DNA of 64,000 nt from an uncultured Lentisphaeria bacterium. Lineage in GTDB: Bacteria; Verrucomicrobiota; Lentisphaeria; Victivallales; UBA1829. A program made the translations under genes and the position numbers. Location of the stretch: contig CAJKAR010000002.1 of assembly GCA_905197955.1 (NCBI GenBank), forward strand, positions 62,001 through 126,000, given 5' to 3'. The notes under the pieces were generated by a model. The model did not search any database. It was not told the origin of the DNA and saw only the letters and a list, made by a program, of their open reading frames with translations. This document shows, piece after piece, positions 32,318 through 40,528 of this stretch (its first letter is position 1; each line of letters starts with the position of its first letter).

Positions 32318-34837
32318 ATGCGTTTTCAATGTCCGGAGTGCCATGAGATTGTTTCGGTGGATCAGGCGGAGGCCGGGAGCAATGTGCAGTGCGGACGCTG
32401 TCAGAAGGTTGTGCCTGTGCCTGCCTCCCGTACAGCCCCGGGTGCTGTGATTGCCGATTTTATCATTATCAGAGAGCTGGGACGCGGCGGAATGGGAATT
32501 GTCTATCTTTCCCATCAGATTTCGCTGGACCGTTCCGCGGCATTGAAAGTCCTGGCGGAATCGTTTGCCAACAATACGGAGTTCGTGGTCGGCTTCATCA
32601 AGGAGGCACGTGCGGCGGCGAAGCTGAACCATCCGCATATTGTGCAGGCGTATGCGGTCGGGGAGGATGAAGGGCTGTATTATTTCGCCATGGAGAATGT
32701 CGATGGCAAGACCATGAAAGAGGTTCTTGCGGAAAAGAAGATCATTCCCGTGGAAGAAGCTACCCAGATCATCCAGCAGATTGCAGAAGCTCTGGATTAT
32801 GCATGGAAAGAGCAACGTCTGGTCCATCGCGACATCAAGCCGGACAATATCATGCTGACCAACAACGGCAAGGCGAAACTCGCCGACCTCGGACTGGCGC
32901 GCGTTGCCGGCGACAAGGAGGAAAAAGAGGACAGCGACGAGGTGATGGGTACTCCGCAGTATATCAGTCCTGAGGCCCTGCTCGGCGAGCCGATGGATAT
33001 CCGGAGCGATATTTACAGCCTTGGCGCCACCTTCTATCAGTTTGTCACGGGCCAGTTCCCCTTCAATGGGAATTCCGCTTCCGAGATCGCCAAAAAACAC
33101 ATTACCGATCCTCTGGTTCCGCCGATTAATGTGAATCCTGCCATCCCGCAGAATGTTTCCGATGTCATCGTCAAGATGATGGAGAAAGATCCGAACAAAC
33201 GGTATCAGGATGGCGAGACTCTTGTGGAGGAGTTGCGCAACATTCGGAAAAGCCGGGCGATGTCCGGAAAAGTTCCCCGTCTGAAAATTCCGACAACCAG
33301 TTCGGTCTCTCTTCAGAAACTTGCCGGATTGACTCCCGAGGAAACCGCTGCAAAGACTCCTGTGCTGAAAATGCCCGGAGCCTCATCAGCTGCTCCCGCT
33401 TCTGCACCGGCAGCTGCATCGGCCCCCTCTCCGTCGTCTCCTGCACAGTCTTCCGCTCCGGCGCCTTCGAATCCGCCCGGCGCTCCGTCTTTGAAAATGC
33501 CCTCGAAACCCAAGCCGCCGGAACCGCCCAAGGAACAGCAGCCGCCGGTCTCCACGGAAACAAAAAACGGAGCTCTCGGCAAGAACAAAGACTCCAAGGT
33601 TTCCAAGCAGGTCAAGAAGATGAAGGAGCAGAGGGAAAAACAGGCAACGAAAAAAGTCGTTGGTACTGTGATCCTCGCTGTCGTGCTTGTTGCGGCGATC
33701 GGAATTGGCGCGTGGGTCGCGTTTGGAGACGGAAAAGAAAAGCTGACAGGTATGTTCAGCCGGGTCCATGAAACCGTCTCCAAAAAAGTGGAGGAGGCGC
33801 AGGAACCTGCAAGCACTCCGCTGACAATGAAGGCCGATGAGATTATTGCGTTCGCCGGCAATGAAAATGCCTCTGCCGAATCCGTTGTGGCAAAATGCGA
33901 GGACTTCTTCCGGAATTTCCCGGAGGCTCAGTATACGAAAGAGCGGGAAAAGTACGCGGAGATCGAACGTATTTTCAATGAATTCGATGAAAAACTCTGC
34001 GCACCGCAGCGTCAGGTTGCCCGCGAAGAGTATCTGGCAAAACTGGAGGCGGAAAAAGAGGCCGCCCGCAGACGGGCTGAAGAGGCAGCCCGTCTGGCCA
34101 GAGAGCGCAAGGAGCGCGAAGAACGGGAACGCGAGCAGAAGCGTCTTGCGGAAATTCAGCGGAAAAAAGATGCTCAGGAGCTGAATGCACTCCGGAATCA
34201 GATTCGTTCCGGAACTCCGCGCGCTCGGGTCGAGATGATTGAGAAATTCCGGAACAACGATTACGCCGGTGCAAAAAAGGTGCTGGAAGAGGTGATCGCC
34301 GTTCAGCAGCAGGGCAACGGGAAACCTCAGACCTATCGGAATGAGGCAAACCGTTATGCAAACTGGGGACGGAAAATGCTGAACTGGCTGAATCAGGCGG
34401 AAAAGTTCCGCGAGCTTCTGCGCAACGGCGGAGATGAGTTGAAACGTCCGCAGCTGGTTTACAAGGGGAAATTCGGTGCCGTGGTTTCGATCAAAAACGG
34501 CGTCGTCACAGCGGATGAAGGCGGAGGAAAGACTTTCACGGTCAATTTGAAGGATCTTTCCAGAGCGCAGTTCAATGCATTTATTCTCCGAATCGCCAAA
34601 CGGATCAATCAGAGGCAGGATGCGTTCCTTTACTTCATGATGAAGGGCGATTTCGAGGATGCAGAGGAATTTGCAAAAGAACTTTCGGCAAGCGGCGATC
34701 AGAAAAAAGAGCTGAACGATACCGCAACCGAATACATAAGAGCAAAATACAGATCCGCAAATGCGGAGGAGAAACAACAACTCGAAAAGAAATACGGCAA
34801 GCTCGGCGTCTTTAAGAAAGCCGTCGGCAGGCGGTGA
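32318..34837 (+). CDS. Receptor-type Ser/Thr protein kinase with N-terminal zinc ribbon
   Basis: An 839-residue Hanks-type kinase. Residues 5-28 hold a zinc ribbon (CPEC, CGRC). The kinase domain (about 46-310) is complete: LGRGGMGIVY, Lys77 in AALKVL, HRDIKPDN with Asp172, DLG with Asp190, and ISPEALLG. A Pro/Ala-rich linker (about 355-420), a basic stretch, a transmembrane helix (about 448-468, VVGTVILAVVLVAAIGIGAW) and a Glu/Arg coiled coil (about 575-650) follow. The C-terminal domain is of unknown type and would lie outside the membrane. The ATG at 32318 is chosen because the protein starts with the zinc ribbon there; GGAG lies 11 nt upstream. It leads an operon with YchJ- and YhcH-type genes. 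Confidence 0.9.
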   Translation: MRFQCPECHEIVSVDQAEAGSNVQCGRCQKVVPVPASRTAPGAVIADFIIIRELGRGGMGIVYLSHQISLDRSAALKVLAESFANNTEFVVGFIKEARAAAKLNHPHIVQAYAVGEDEGLYYFAMENVDGKTMKEVLAEKKIIPVEEATQIIQQIAEALDYAWKEQRLVHRDIKPDNIMLTNNGKAKLADLGLARVAGDKEEKEDSDEVMGTPQYISPEALLGEPMDIRSDIYSLGATFYQFVTGQFPFNGNSASEIAKKHITDPLVPPINVNPAIPQNVSDVIVKMMEKDPNKRYQDGETLVEELRNIRKSRAMSGKVPRLKIPTTSSVSLQKLAGLTPEETAAKTPVLKMPGASSAAPASAPAAASAPSPSSPAQSSAPAPSNPPGAPSLKMPSKPKPPEPPKEQQPPVSTETKNGALGKNKDSKVSKQVKKMKEQREKQATKKVVGTVILAVVLVAAIGIGAWVAFGDGKEKLTGMFSRVHETVSKKVEEAQEPASTPLTMKADEIIAFAGNENASAESVVAKCEDFFRNFPEAQYTKEREKYAEIERIFNEFDEKLCAPQRQVAREEYLAKLEAEKEAARRRAEEAARLARERKEREEREREQKRLAEIQRKKDAQELNALRNQIRSGTPRARVEMIEKFRNNDYAGAKKVLEEVIAVQQQGNGKPQTYRNEANRYANWGRKMLNWLNQAEKFRELLRNGGDELKRPQLVYKGKFGAVVSIKNGVVTADEGGGKTFTVNLKDLSRAQFNAFILRIAKRINQRQDAFLYFMMKGDFEDAEEFAKELSASGDQKKELNDTATEYIRAKYRSANAEEKQQLEKKYGKLGVFKKAVGRR

Positions 34838-34887
34838 TGCCGCCGGTCGGTCTTGACGAGTGGAAGCAACATCTTTCAGGAGTGAAA

Positions 34888-35382
34888 ATGGAATCAGAAA
34901 AGTGTCCGTGCTGTTCAGGCAAACTTTATTCGGAATGTTGTGAACCCGTGATCCGCGGCGTGCGCAAGGCCGCGAATCCGGAGGAACTGATGCGTTCCCG
35001 TTACAGCGCTTATGCCAAGGCGGAAATCGATCACCTCTTTACCTCGACCGATCCGAGTCAGCGTGAAACCGTTGACCGCGATGAGATGAGACAGTGGGCC
35101 GAACGTTCCAAATGGCTTGGGCTCGAAATCATTTCCGCCACCGGCAATGAGCCTGGTGATGAAAAAGGCGAAGTCGAATTCATCGCCCGCTACACCGATC
35201 AGAATACGCCGCTGGAACACCATGAACTCGCCGAATTCCGGAAACACAACGGCGAATGGTTCTTCTATGACGGTCACCTCGTCCGCCAGAAACCTTACGT
35301 CAGAACCACTCCGAAAATTGAGCGAAACGCCCCCTGTCCCTGCGGCAGTGGTAAAAAATACAAAAAATGCTGCGGTAGATAA
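34888..35382 (+). CDS. YchJ-family protein with two SEC-C zinc motifs
   Basis: A 164-residue soluble protein. It begins CPCCSGKLYSECC and ends APCPCGSGKKYKKCC, both SEC-C type zinc-binding motifs known from the SecA C-terminus, with the YchJ core between (PEELMRSRYSAYAKAEIDHL, FIARYTD, GEWFFYDGHL). The function of YchJ is not established. AGGAG lies about 5 nt before the ATG at 34888; an earlier reading that overlaps the kinase stop is less likely. It lies 50 nt after the kinase and 21 nt before the next gene. Confidence 0.88.
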   Translation: MESEKCPCCSGKLYSECCEPVIRGVRKAANPEELMRSRYSAYAKAEIDHLFTSTDPSQRETVDRDEMRQWAERSKWLGLEIISATGNEPGDEKGEVEFIARYTDQNTPLEHHELAEFRKHNGEWFFYDGHLVRQKPYVRTTPKIERNAPCPCGSGKKYKKCCGR

Positions 35383-35403
35383 CGCCGCGGCAAGGAGTCT
35401 GCC

Positions 35404-35862
35404 ATGATTCTCGATAAGTTGACACCCGAAGTGACGGTATCCTTCAATTCCGAGTTCCAGAAGGCTTTCGATGCAATCGCAAAACTCACACCGGATTCGC
35501 CTCTCGGCAAGTTCCAGATCGAGGGGGATGAGATCTACGGAAATGTGATGGAATATGATGCGGAGCTTCCCGCTGCCGAGACTCTTGAGGCACATCGGGA
35601 GTATGTGGATATTCAGGCGGTCATCTCCGGTCGGGAGGCCATGTTCTGGGCGAACATCGACGGCCTTGAGGTCGCCACTCCATACGATCTGGAAAAGGAT
35701 GTGGAGTTCCGGAAAACTCCCGCGGAAGGGGTTTCCAAGCTCGAACTCGTTCCCGGGCTCTTCGCTGTCTTTTATCCGGAAGATGGTCACTACGGCAAAA
35801 TTCTGCCGGCATCCGGAAAGGCTGGAAAAGTCAAAAAGGTCGTGGTGAAAGTGAAACTCTGA
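35404..35862 (+). CDS. YhcH/YjgK/YiaL-family cupin protein
   Basis: A 152-residue protein of the YhcH/YjgK/YiaL (EbgC-like) family, with EAHREYVDIQAVISGREAMFW in the metal-binding cupin and FAVFYPEDGHYGKI with the conserved Asp-Gly-His. Members are linked to sugar or sialic-acid catabolism, perhaps as anomerases; the exact reaction here is unknown. It is the last gene of the kinase operon, closed by a strong terminator. An AAGGAG site precedes the ATG. Confidence 0.88.
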   Translation: MILDKLTPEVTVSFNSEFQKAFDAIAKLTPDSPLGKFQIEGDEIYGNVMEYDAELPAAETLEAHREYVDIQAVISGREAMFWANIDGLEVATPYDLEKDVEFRKTPAEGVSKLELVPGLFAVFYPEDGHYGKILPASGKAGKVKKVVVKVKL

Positions 35863-35960
35863 ACGGATTCCTCTGATCCGGACGGAGACCCCGGAGAAGA
35901 TGCGGAAACACCGGTTTGTGTTCTGCATCTTTTTCGGAAGGAATGTGTATTGTATATCTG

Positions 35961-35995
35961 GCGATGTGTTGTTATGGCACATCGCCTTTTTCTTT
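35961..35995 (+). terminator. Intrinsic terminator of the kinase-ychJ-yhcH operon
   Basis: GCGATGTG and CACATCGC pair perfectly around a 9-nt loop and are followed by CTTTTTCTTT. Confidence 0.85.
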
Positions 35996-36047
35996 GTCGA
36001 ATTCCGGAGCGCAGAATGCGGTTGACAGCGTTCGGTTTACGAGTCGG

Positions 36048-37982
36048 TCAGCGTTTATCCGGATCTTCCGCGATTTCATGAACATCGACAAGGCGTCCGC
36101 CGAAACTGCGGACAATGTCGTTCACGATGGGAATCTCCCGTACTTCGGAAATCAGTTCCTCCACGCTTTTCCTTTTGCCGAGAATCTGGTTGATATCGAT
36201 GTGATTTTCGGGCTCGTCGGAGATGGAGTCGTCCGATTCATCGGGAGACTCTTCGTCGGAGGAATCCTCGGCGGCAGAGCGGGCAGAGTTTTTTTCCTGA
36301 ACGGATGAATGAGTGGATTCGTTCTGCAATTCGAGCTTCTGGGTAGACGGCTGCCTATTGACGGATTCTTCTTCAGTCTTTGCTGCGGCCGGAGTTCCGG
36401 ACGGCTCTTGCGGCATGACTTTTCTTTCCGGAACGCTTGTCTCTGCAATTGGTTCCGGAACACTAGTCTTTACAATCGGCTCCGGAACACTAGTCTCTGC
36501 AACCGTCTCCGACATGGCGCGCACGGGAACGGCCGCAGGAGTTTTCGGATATGCAACCGGTTCGGAGACCGGGTGGGAAGCCGGTTTTTCCGTATGAGCA
36601 TCCAGTTCGGAGAGCGGGTGGGAAGCCGGTTTTGCAGAAACATCCGCGTGAGAGATGGCGCGAACCGCTCCGGATGTTTCGTCACCCGCTGTCGGTGAGG
36701 GCGAAGAGGGAATCTCCGGTTTCGGTGCCGTTGCAGGCGCGGCTTCGACCGTCTGTCGGAGAACTACCTGCGGGGGGGGAAGTGTGACATACGCGGGAAC
36801 CGCATCGAGGGGGCCAAGTTCGCCGTTTTTCCGGATGTAGTTCAATCGGGCGATCAGGTCATCCACCTGAACCGCATGTGCCATCCGCATGGCCTTGAGC
36901 AGAAGGGTCTCGATAAAAATCTGTTTGTTGATCGCTTCCCGGAGCAGGAATCCCGTGGAGGAGAGCTGTTCCAGAAGACGCTGGACGCTGTCCGGACGGA
37001 CCAGCTTTGCCAGTTCCGCATAAATCGCGATTTTTTCCTGGGATTCCTCCAGAACCGTTTCGGGGTTCGGGAGAAGGGTGCACATCATGATGCCGCGGAG
37101 CCAGACGAGAATTTCATCGAAGAGCAGTTCCAGATTTTTCCCGGCTGCTGCGAACTTGTGGATCGCCGTAATGACAGCCGGACGGTCATTGCAGAGGATC
37201 GCCTGAATCAGTCCGCTCATTTCCGCGGGCGCGGTGAGCCCGAAGAGGGAAAGAGCCTGCGCTTCGGAGATCCGGCTGTTTTCGCCGTTGGCAGAGCCGA
37301 AAAAGGAGATCATCTGATCCAGAAGGGACTGGGCGTCGCGCATACCGCCGTCGGCGGCGCGTGCGATGACGTCGATTGCGGATGGCGAAATCTGCACCCC
37401 TTCCGTCTTTGCAATCAGCGACAGACGTTCCGCAATCAGATTGGTCGGAATGCGCTTGAGGTCGAATCTTTGACAGCGCGATATCACCGTGGGAAGAACC
37501 TTGTTCACTTCCGTGGTCGCGAAAATGAATTTTGCATGTTCGGGCGGCTCTTCGATGGTCTTCAGCAGAGCGTTCCACGCGCTCTTGGAGAGCATGTGGA
37601 CCTCGTCGATGATATAAATTTTGTATTTGGAGGCAATGGGAAGGTGAAGCACTTCCTCGCAGATTTCGCGGGCCTTTTCCACCTGAGTATGCGTGGCGGC
37701 GTCGATTTCAATGACATCCACACTGCTTTCATTGGCGATCGAGATGCAGGAGTCGCATTCGCAGCAGGGTTCGCCGTTGACAGGATGCTTGCAGTTCAGC
37801 GCCTTTGCGAAAATTCGGGCAGAGGTGGTTTTCCCGATGCCGCGCGGACCCACAAACAGATATGCCTGCGCGATTCGTCCGGTCATGATTGCATTCCGGA
37901 GGGTCTGCGCGATATGCTCCTGTCCGACCATATCGGAAAATTTCTGCGGTCTCCACTTTCTTGCTATGACTTGATATGCCAT
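36048..37982 (-). CDS. dnaX: DNA polymerase III subunit gamma/tau
   Basis: Clamp-loader ATPase. The 644 residues begin MAYQVIARKWRPQKFSDMVGQ. Walker A is GPRGIGKTTS (45-54), zinc ligands follow in CKHPVNGEPCCECDSC, then the IIDEVHMLS Walker B box and the FATTEVNKVLPTVISRCQRF sensor region. After the gamma part (about 365 residues) a long Pro/Ala/Ser/Glu-rich linker contains three 9-residue repeats (SVPEPI units) and a 15-residue repeat (KPASHP units), then a short C-terminal part. The minus-strand reading holds an A AAA AAC heptamer at about 36287-36293, a possible frameshift site. It is 21 nt downstream of the VOC gene. Confidence 0.94.
   Translation of the reverse strand: MAYQVIARKWRPQKFSDMVGQEHIAQTLRNAIMTGRIAQAYLFVGPRGIGKTTSARIFAKALNCKHPVNGEPCCECDSCISIANESSVDVIEIDAATHTQVEKAREICEEVLHLPIASKYKIYIIDEVHMLSKSAWNALLKTIEEPPEHAKFIFATTEVNKVLPTVISRCQRFDLKRIPTNLIAERLSLIAKTEGVQISPSAIDVIARAADGGMRDAQSLLDQMISFFGSANGENSRISEAQALSLFGLTAPAEMSGLIQAILCNDRPAVITAIHKFAAAGKNLELLFDEILVWLRGIMMCTLLPNPETVLEESQEKIAIYAELAKLVRPDSVQRLLEQLSSTGFLLREAINKQIFIETLLLKAMRMAHAVQVDDLIARLNYIRKNGELGPLDAVPAYVTLPPPQVVLRQTVEAAPATAPKPEIPSSPSPTAGDETSGAVRAISHADVSAKPASHPLSELDAHTEKPASHPVSEPVAYPKTPAAVPVRAMSETVAETSVPEPIVKTSVPEPIAETSVPERKVMPQEPSGTPAAAKTEEESVNRQPSTQKLELQNESTHSSVQEKNSARSAAEDSSDEESPDESDDSISDEPENHIDINQILGKRKSVEELISEVREIPIVNDIVRSFGGRLVDVHEIAEDPDKR
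36428..36508 (-). repeat. Three tandem 27-nt repeats in dnaX linker
   Basis: Three in-frame 27-nt units, each beginning ccggaac on the plus strand, encode three copies of a nine-residue TSVPEP-type block in the unstructured tau linker. Because the unit is a multiple of three, copy number can change without breaking the gene. Confidence 0.85.
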
Positions 37983-38003
37983 GTTCCGTTCCGTAGCTTG
38001 GGA

Positions 38004-38360
38004 TTAAGGATATTGGATGTAAAAAAGATTTCCTTCCGGATCCCGGCATTCGAGGACTCCGGACCCCGGAGCTCCTTTTTCACGGGTCCGGACAGTCCAG
38101 CCGCCGCTTTCCAGCCGTTCTGCAATGCTTTCGGCATCTTCGGGAATCAGTACCAGAGCCATCCTTCCCGCTGCGGCCGGCATGGAATCTCCGGAATCCT
38201 CTGTCTGCAGGCAGAGACTCGAATCTCCGCCCAGAGCGAAAACACTCTGGAAATTGCTGTCGATCACCGGATTGCCGAGATCAAGGACATCACGGTAAAA
38301 CGCCCTGCATTTCGTCAGGTCCCTGACACGAAGCACTATTCCGAATTTTGCCGAGCGCAT
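38004..38360 (-). CDS. VOC-family (glyoxalase-like) protein
   Basis: A 118-residue single-domain protein of the vicinal oxygen chelate superfamily: FGIVLRVRDLTKCRAFYRDVLDL at the N-terminus, a central SSLCLQTED strand and the C-terminal ECRDPEGNLFYIQ with the usual D-P-(E/D)-G-N. The family includes glyoxalases, dioxygenases and resistance proteins; the substrate is unknown. It precedes dnaX by 21 nt on the same strand. Upstream, 38361-38558 is a gap of about 200 nt with no readable gene. Confidence 0.82.
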   Translation of the reverse strand: MRSAKFGIVLRVRDLTKCRAFYRDVLDLGNPVIDSNFQSVFALGGDSSLCLQTEDSGDSMPAAAGRMALVLIPEDAESIAERLESGGWTVRTREKGAPGSGVLECRDPEGNLFYIQYP

Positions 38361-38558
38361 TTGCTGAATCTCCCTGAAATCGTAAAGGAAAATTTAGACT
38401 TTCTTTCCTGTATTTTCAAGTCCCGGAGCAAGATTTATTCGCAAAAACACAAAAGCCAAGGCCGTCATCAAGGAAATCAATCCTGTGTTTCTTTATTTAT
38501 AAATTGTATGAATTTTACTTTTATGTATGAAATTTTGTTTGTTTTTTAAGAAGAACCC

Positions 38559-38587
38559 TTGACAAGATCGGTCGTTTCGTCTATAAT
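38559..38587 (+). promoter_or_regulatory. Perfect consensus sigma-70 promoter of cassette C
   Basis: TTGACA (38559-38564) and TATAAT (38582-38587) with a 17-nt spacer match the consensus at all 12 positions. The predicted start is about 40 nt before the regulator gene. A palindromic operator like that of cassette A was looked for and not found. Confidence 0.88.
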
Positions 38588-38635
38588 TACGTAGGAAATA
38601 AAACAGACAATTCAAAAAACATGCAGGATGCGTTG

Positions 38636-39787
38636 ATGATGGATGGCATATATCAGAGCAAAGCGCTGAGATTATCCGAGAAGATGCTTCATGATATTCA
38701 GTCCGGATGTTTCCGGGATCGGGAACATCTGCCCAGCGAGCAGGAGCTTGGACGCTTTTATGGAGCCTCCCGGACAACAATCCGACGTGTCATATCCATT
38801 TTGATTTCCAATGGTGCTCTTGCCAAGGAGCCCAATAAAACAGCCCGGATCATCGAGTCCTCTTCCGCTCCGGAGGAGGAAGCTGCCGAGACAAGTCATG
38901 ATTCCGGACATCCCTTTTCCCTTGCTTTTGTTTATGCAGGCGTGCCGGATGGATTTGTCGTGGGAACCAGCGAGGGAACCAAAGAATTCTGTCGCGAACA
39001 CGGTTGCGATCTCCAGTTTTTTACAAGTGAGCAGGGACATGATGAAGTCATTGATCTGCTGAACCACGCGGCAGAACTCGGAATCGATGGCCTGATTGTG
39101 CTTCCGTATGAGACGGAGGCTTACCGGAATGCCATATGCGGACTGCTGGATCGGAATTTCCCGATCGTATGTCTTGACCGTCCACTGGGTGGAATGAAGC
39201 TGAATTCGGTGGAGGTGGACAACTCCGGAGCCATTTGTCTGGCGGCATCCACTCTGATAACCCGTTTTTCAAGGCCCGTGTATTATCTGGGGGCCGTTCC
39301 GAATCACTCGACTCAGCAGAACCGGCTGAACGGATTCCGCATGGCGATGCGCGAGGCAGGATACTCCGACCGCATCAGTGATTATCTCCTGCTCTATCCG
39401 GCAACCGACAACGATCCCGAATACTGGGATGAGACAAAAATGCAGGAACCGCCTTATCGGAAAGCCAAATCATTCCTGCGCGAAGCGGCTCTGCCGGTCA
39501 GTATTCTCTGTATGAACGATTATGTGGCTCTTGCCGTTTACAGGGCTGCGGAAGAACTGGGACTGACAATCGGATCTGATGTCATGGTCTGCGGATTCGA
39601 TGATCTTCCTCTGGCTCGTCTTCAGGTTCCTCCCTTGAGCTCTATCGAGCAGCCACGCCGCAGAATCGGTTATGAAGCTGCCGATCTGCTTTGCAAACTG
39701 ATTTCCGGCAAAATCGGCAAAACCGTGAATCTGCGTCTTCCTGTGGAGATGCATGAGCGGGAATCGACGATTGGAAAACATGAATGA
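38636..39787 (+). CDS. GntR/LacI hybrid transcriptional regulator, cassette C
   Basis: A 383-residue regulator in which a GntR winged helix (LSEKMLHDIQSGCF, LPSEQELGRFYGASRTTIRRVISILISNGAL) is joined to a LacI-type effector domain (FSLAFVYAGVPDGF, GIDGLIVLPYE, VEVDNSGAICLAASTLI, VMVCGFDDLPLARL), the layout of arabinose regulator AraR. The second ATG at 38636 has AGGA at 7 nt and is preferred to the one at 38621. It is the first gene of cassette C, with a pseudopilin gene 31 nt downstream. It presumably senses a sugar released by the 1222-residue enzyme. Confidence 0.88.
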   Translation: MMDGIYQSKALRLSEKMLHDIQSGCFRDREHLPSEQELGRFYGASRTTIRRVISILISNGALAKEPNKTARIIESSSAPEEEAAETSHDSGHPFSLAFVYAGVPDGFVVGTSEGTKEFCREHGCDLQFFTSEQGHDEVIDLLNHAAELGIDGLIVLPYETEAYRNAICGLLDRNFPIVCLDRPLGGMKLNSVEVDNSGAICLAASTLITRFSRPVYYLGAVPNHSTQQNRLNGFRMAMREAGYSDRISDYLLLYPATDNDPEYWDETKMQEPPYRKAKSFLREAALPVSILCMNDYVALAVYRAAEELGLTIGSDVMVCGFDDLPLARLQVPPLSSIEQPRRRIGYEAADLLCKLISGKIGKTVNLRLPVEMHERESTIGKHE

Positions 39788-39818
39788 AATATAAATGGAA
39801 CAAAGGAGCGGGAGAAAA

Positions 39819-40505
39819 ATGAGTCGGCGGGAAGATAATTTTACATTGATTGAACTTCTTGTGGTTGTTGCGATTATAGCGATCCTTGCGGGAATGCTCC
39901 TTCCTGCTCTGAACAAAGCCAGAGAAAAAGCCCGCGCTCAGGGCTGTTTGAACGTTTTGAAGCAGACAGGAATGGGAATGGTACTCTATCAGAACGATTC
40001 GGATGATTTTTTTGCCCCGACAAAGGCGGACAGCCCGAATCCAACCAGTCTTGATAAGATTGACAGTACCTCTCCCTATACGGTTGAGTGGTACGATGTG
40101 GTTCTCCCCTATGTCACCAAGGGGCTGAAACGGATTCCTCATACCGATGGGGGAACTGGAGATGCGTATGCTTTCCTGACCTGCCCTCTCAGCAGAGGCA
40201 TCTTTGAAACCGGATCGGATTTATGGGGAAGCTATGCGTACAATCATCGTTTCAGTGCTCAGAAATCAATGAAATTCAAGCGTCTTTCCGAGTCAGGAAT
40301 GATCATTGACAGCGAATATTATTTTTTCCATAACCATCATGATAATACAATGGGATATATCAAGAAGAACACTCATTTCAAACCGAATACCATGCAGGGA
40401 ATGAGCGGGATCCTGTATGGAGATGGTCACACAGGAAGCCGGATGGCCGGGACTTTCCTGAGCAATAAGTATAATATTTTGCTTGATCCGACCAGGCAGA
40501 ATTAA
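39819..40505 (+). CDS. Prepilin-like (N-methylation motif) protein, cassette C first copy
   Basis: A 228-residue protein: MSRREDNFTLIELLVVVAII then LLPALNKAREKA and GCLNVLKQTG. Glu5 is present; Asn stands where Gly is expected before the Phe. The end holds GILYGDGHTGS, the DGH turn. GGGAG lies about 4 nt before the ATG at 39819; an earlier ATG at 39795 is possible. It lies between the regulator and the 1222-residue glycosidase, 23 nt before the latter. Confidence 0.85.
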   Translation: MSRREDNFTLIELLVVVAIIAILAGMLLPALNKAREKARAQGCLNVLKQTGMGMVLYQNDSDDFFAPTKADSPNPTSLDKIDSTSPYTVEWYDVVLPYVTKGLKRIPHTDGGTGDAYAFLTCPLSRGIFETGSDLWGSYAYNHRFSAQKSMKFKRLSESGMIIDSEYYFFHNHHDNTMGYIKKNTHFKPNTMQGMSGILYGDGHTGSRMAGTFLSNKYNILLDPTRQN

Positions 40506-40528
40506 TCGGAGAAAGGATTTTCCTGACA

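Noticed and set aside
33386..34780. A 464-codon minus-strand open frame antisense to the kinase C-terminal half
   Set aside because: It runs antisense to the linker and coiled coil of the kinase and shows no domain.
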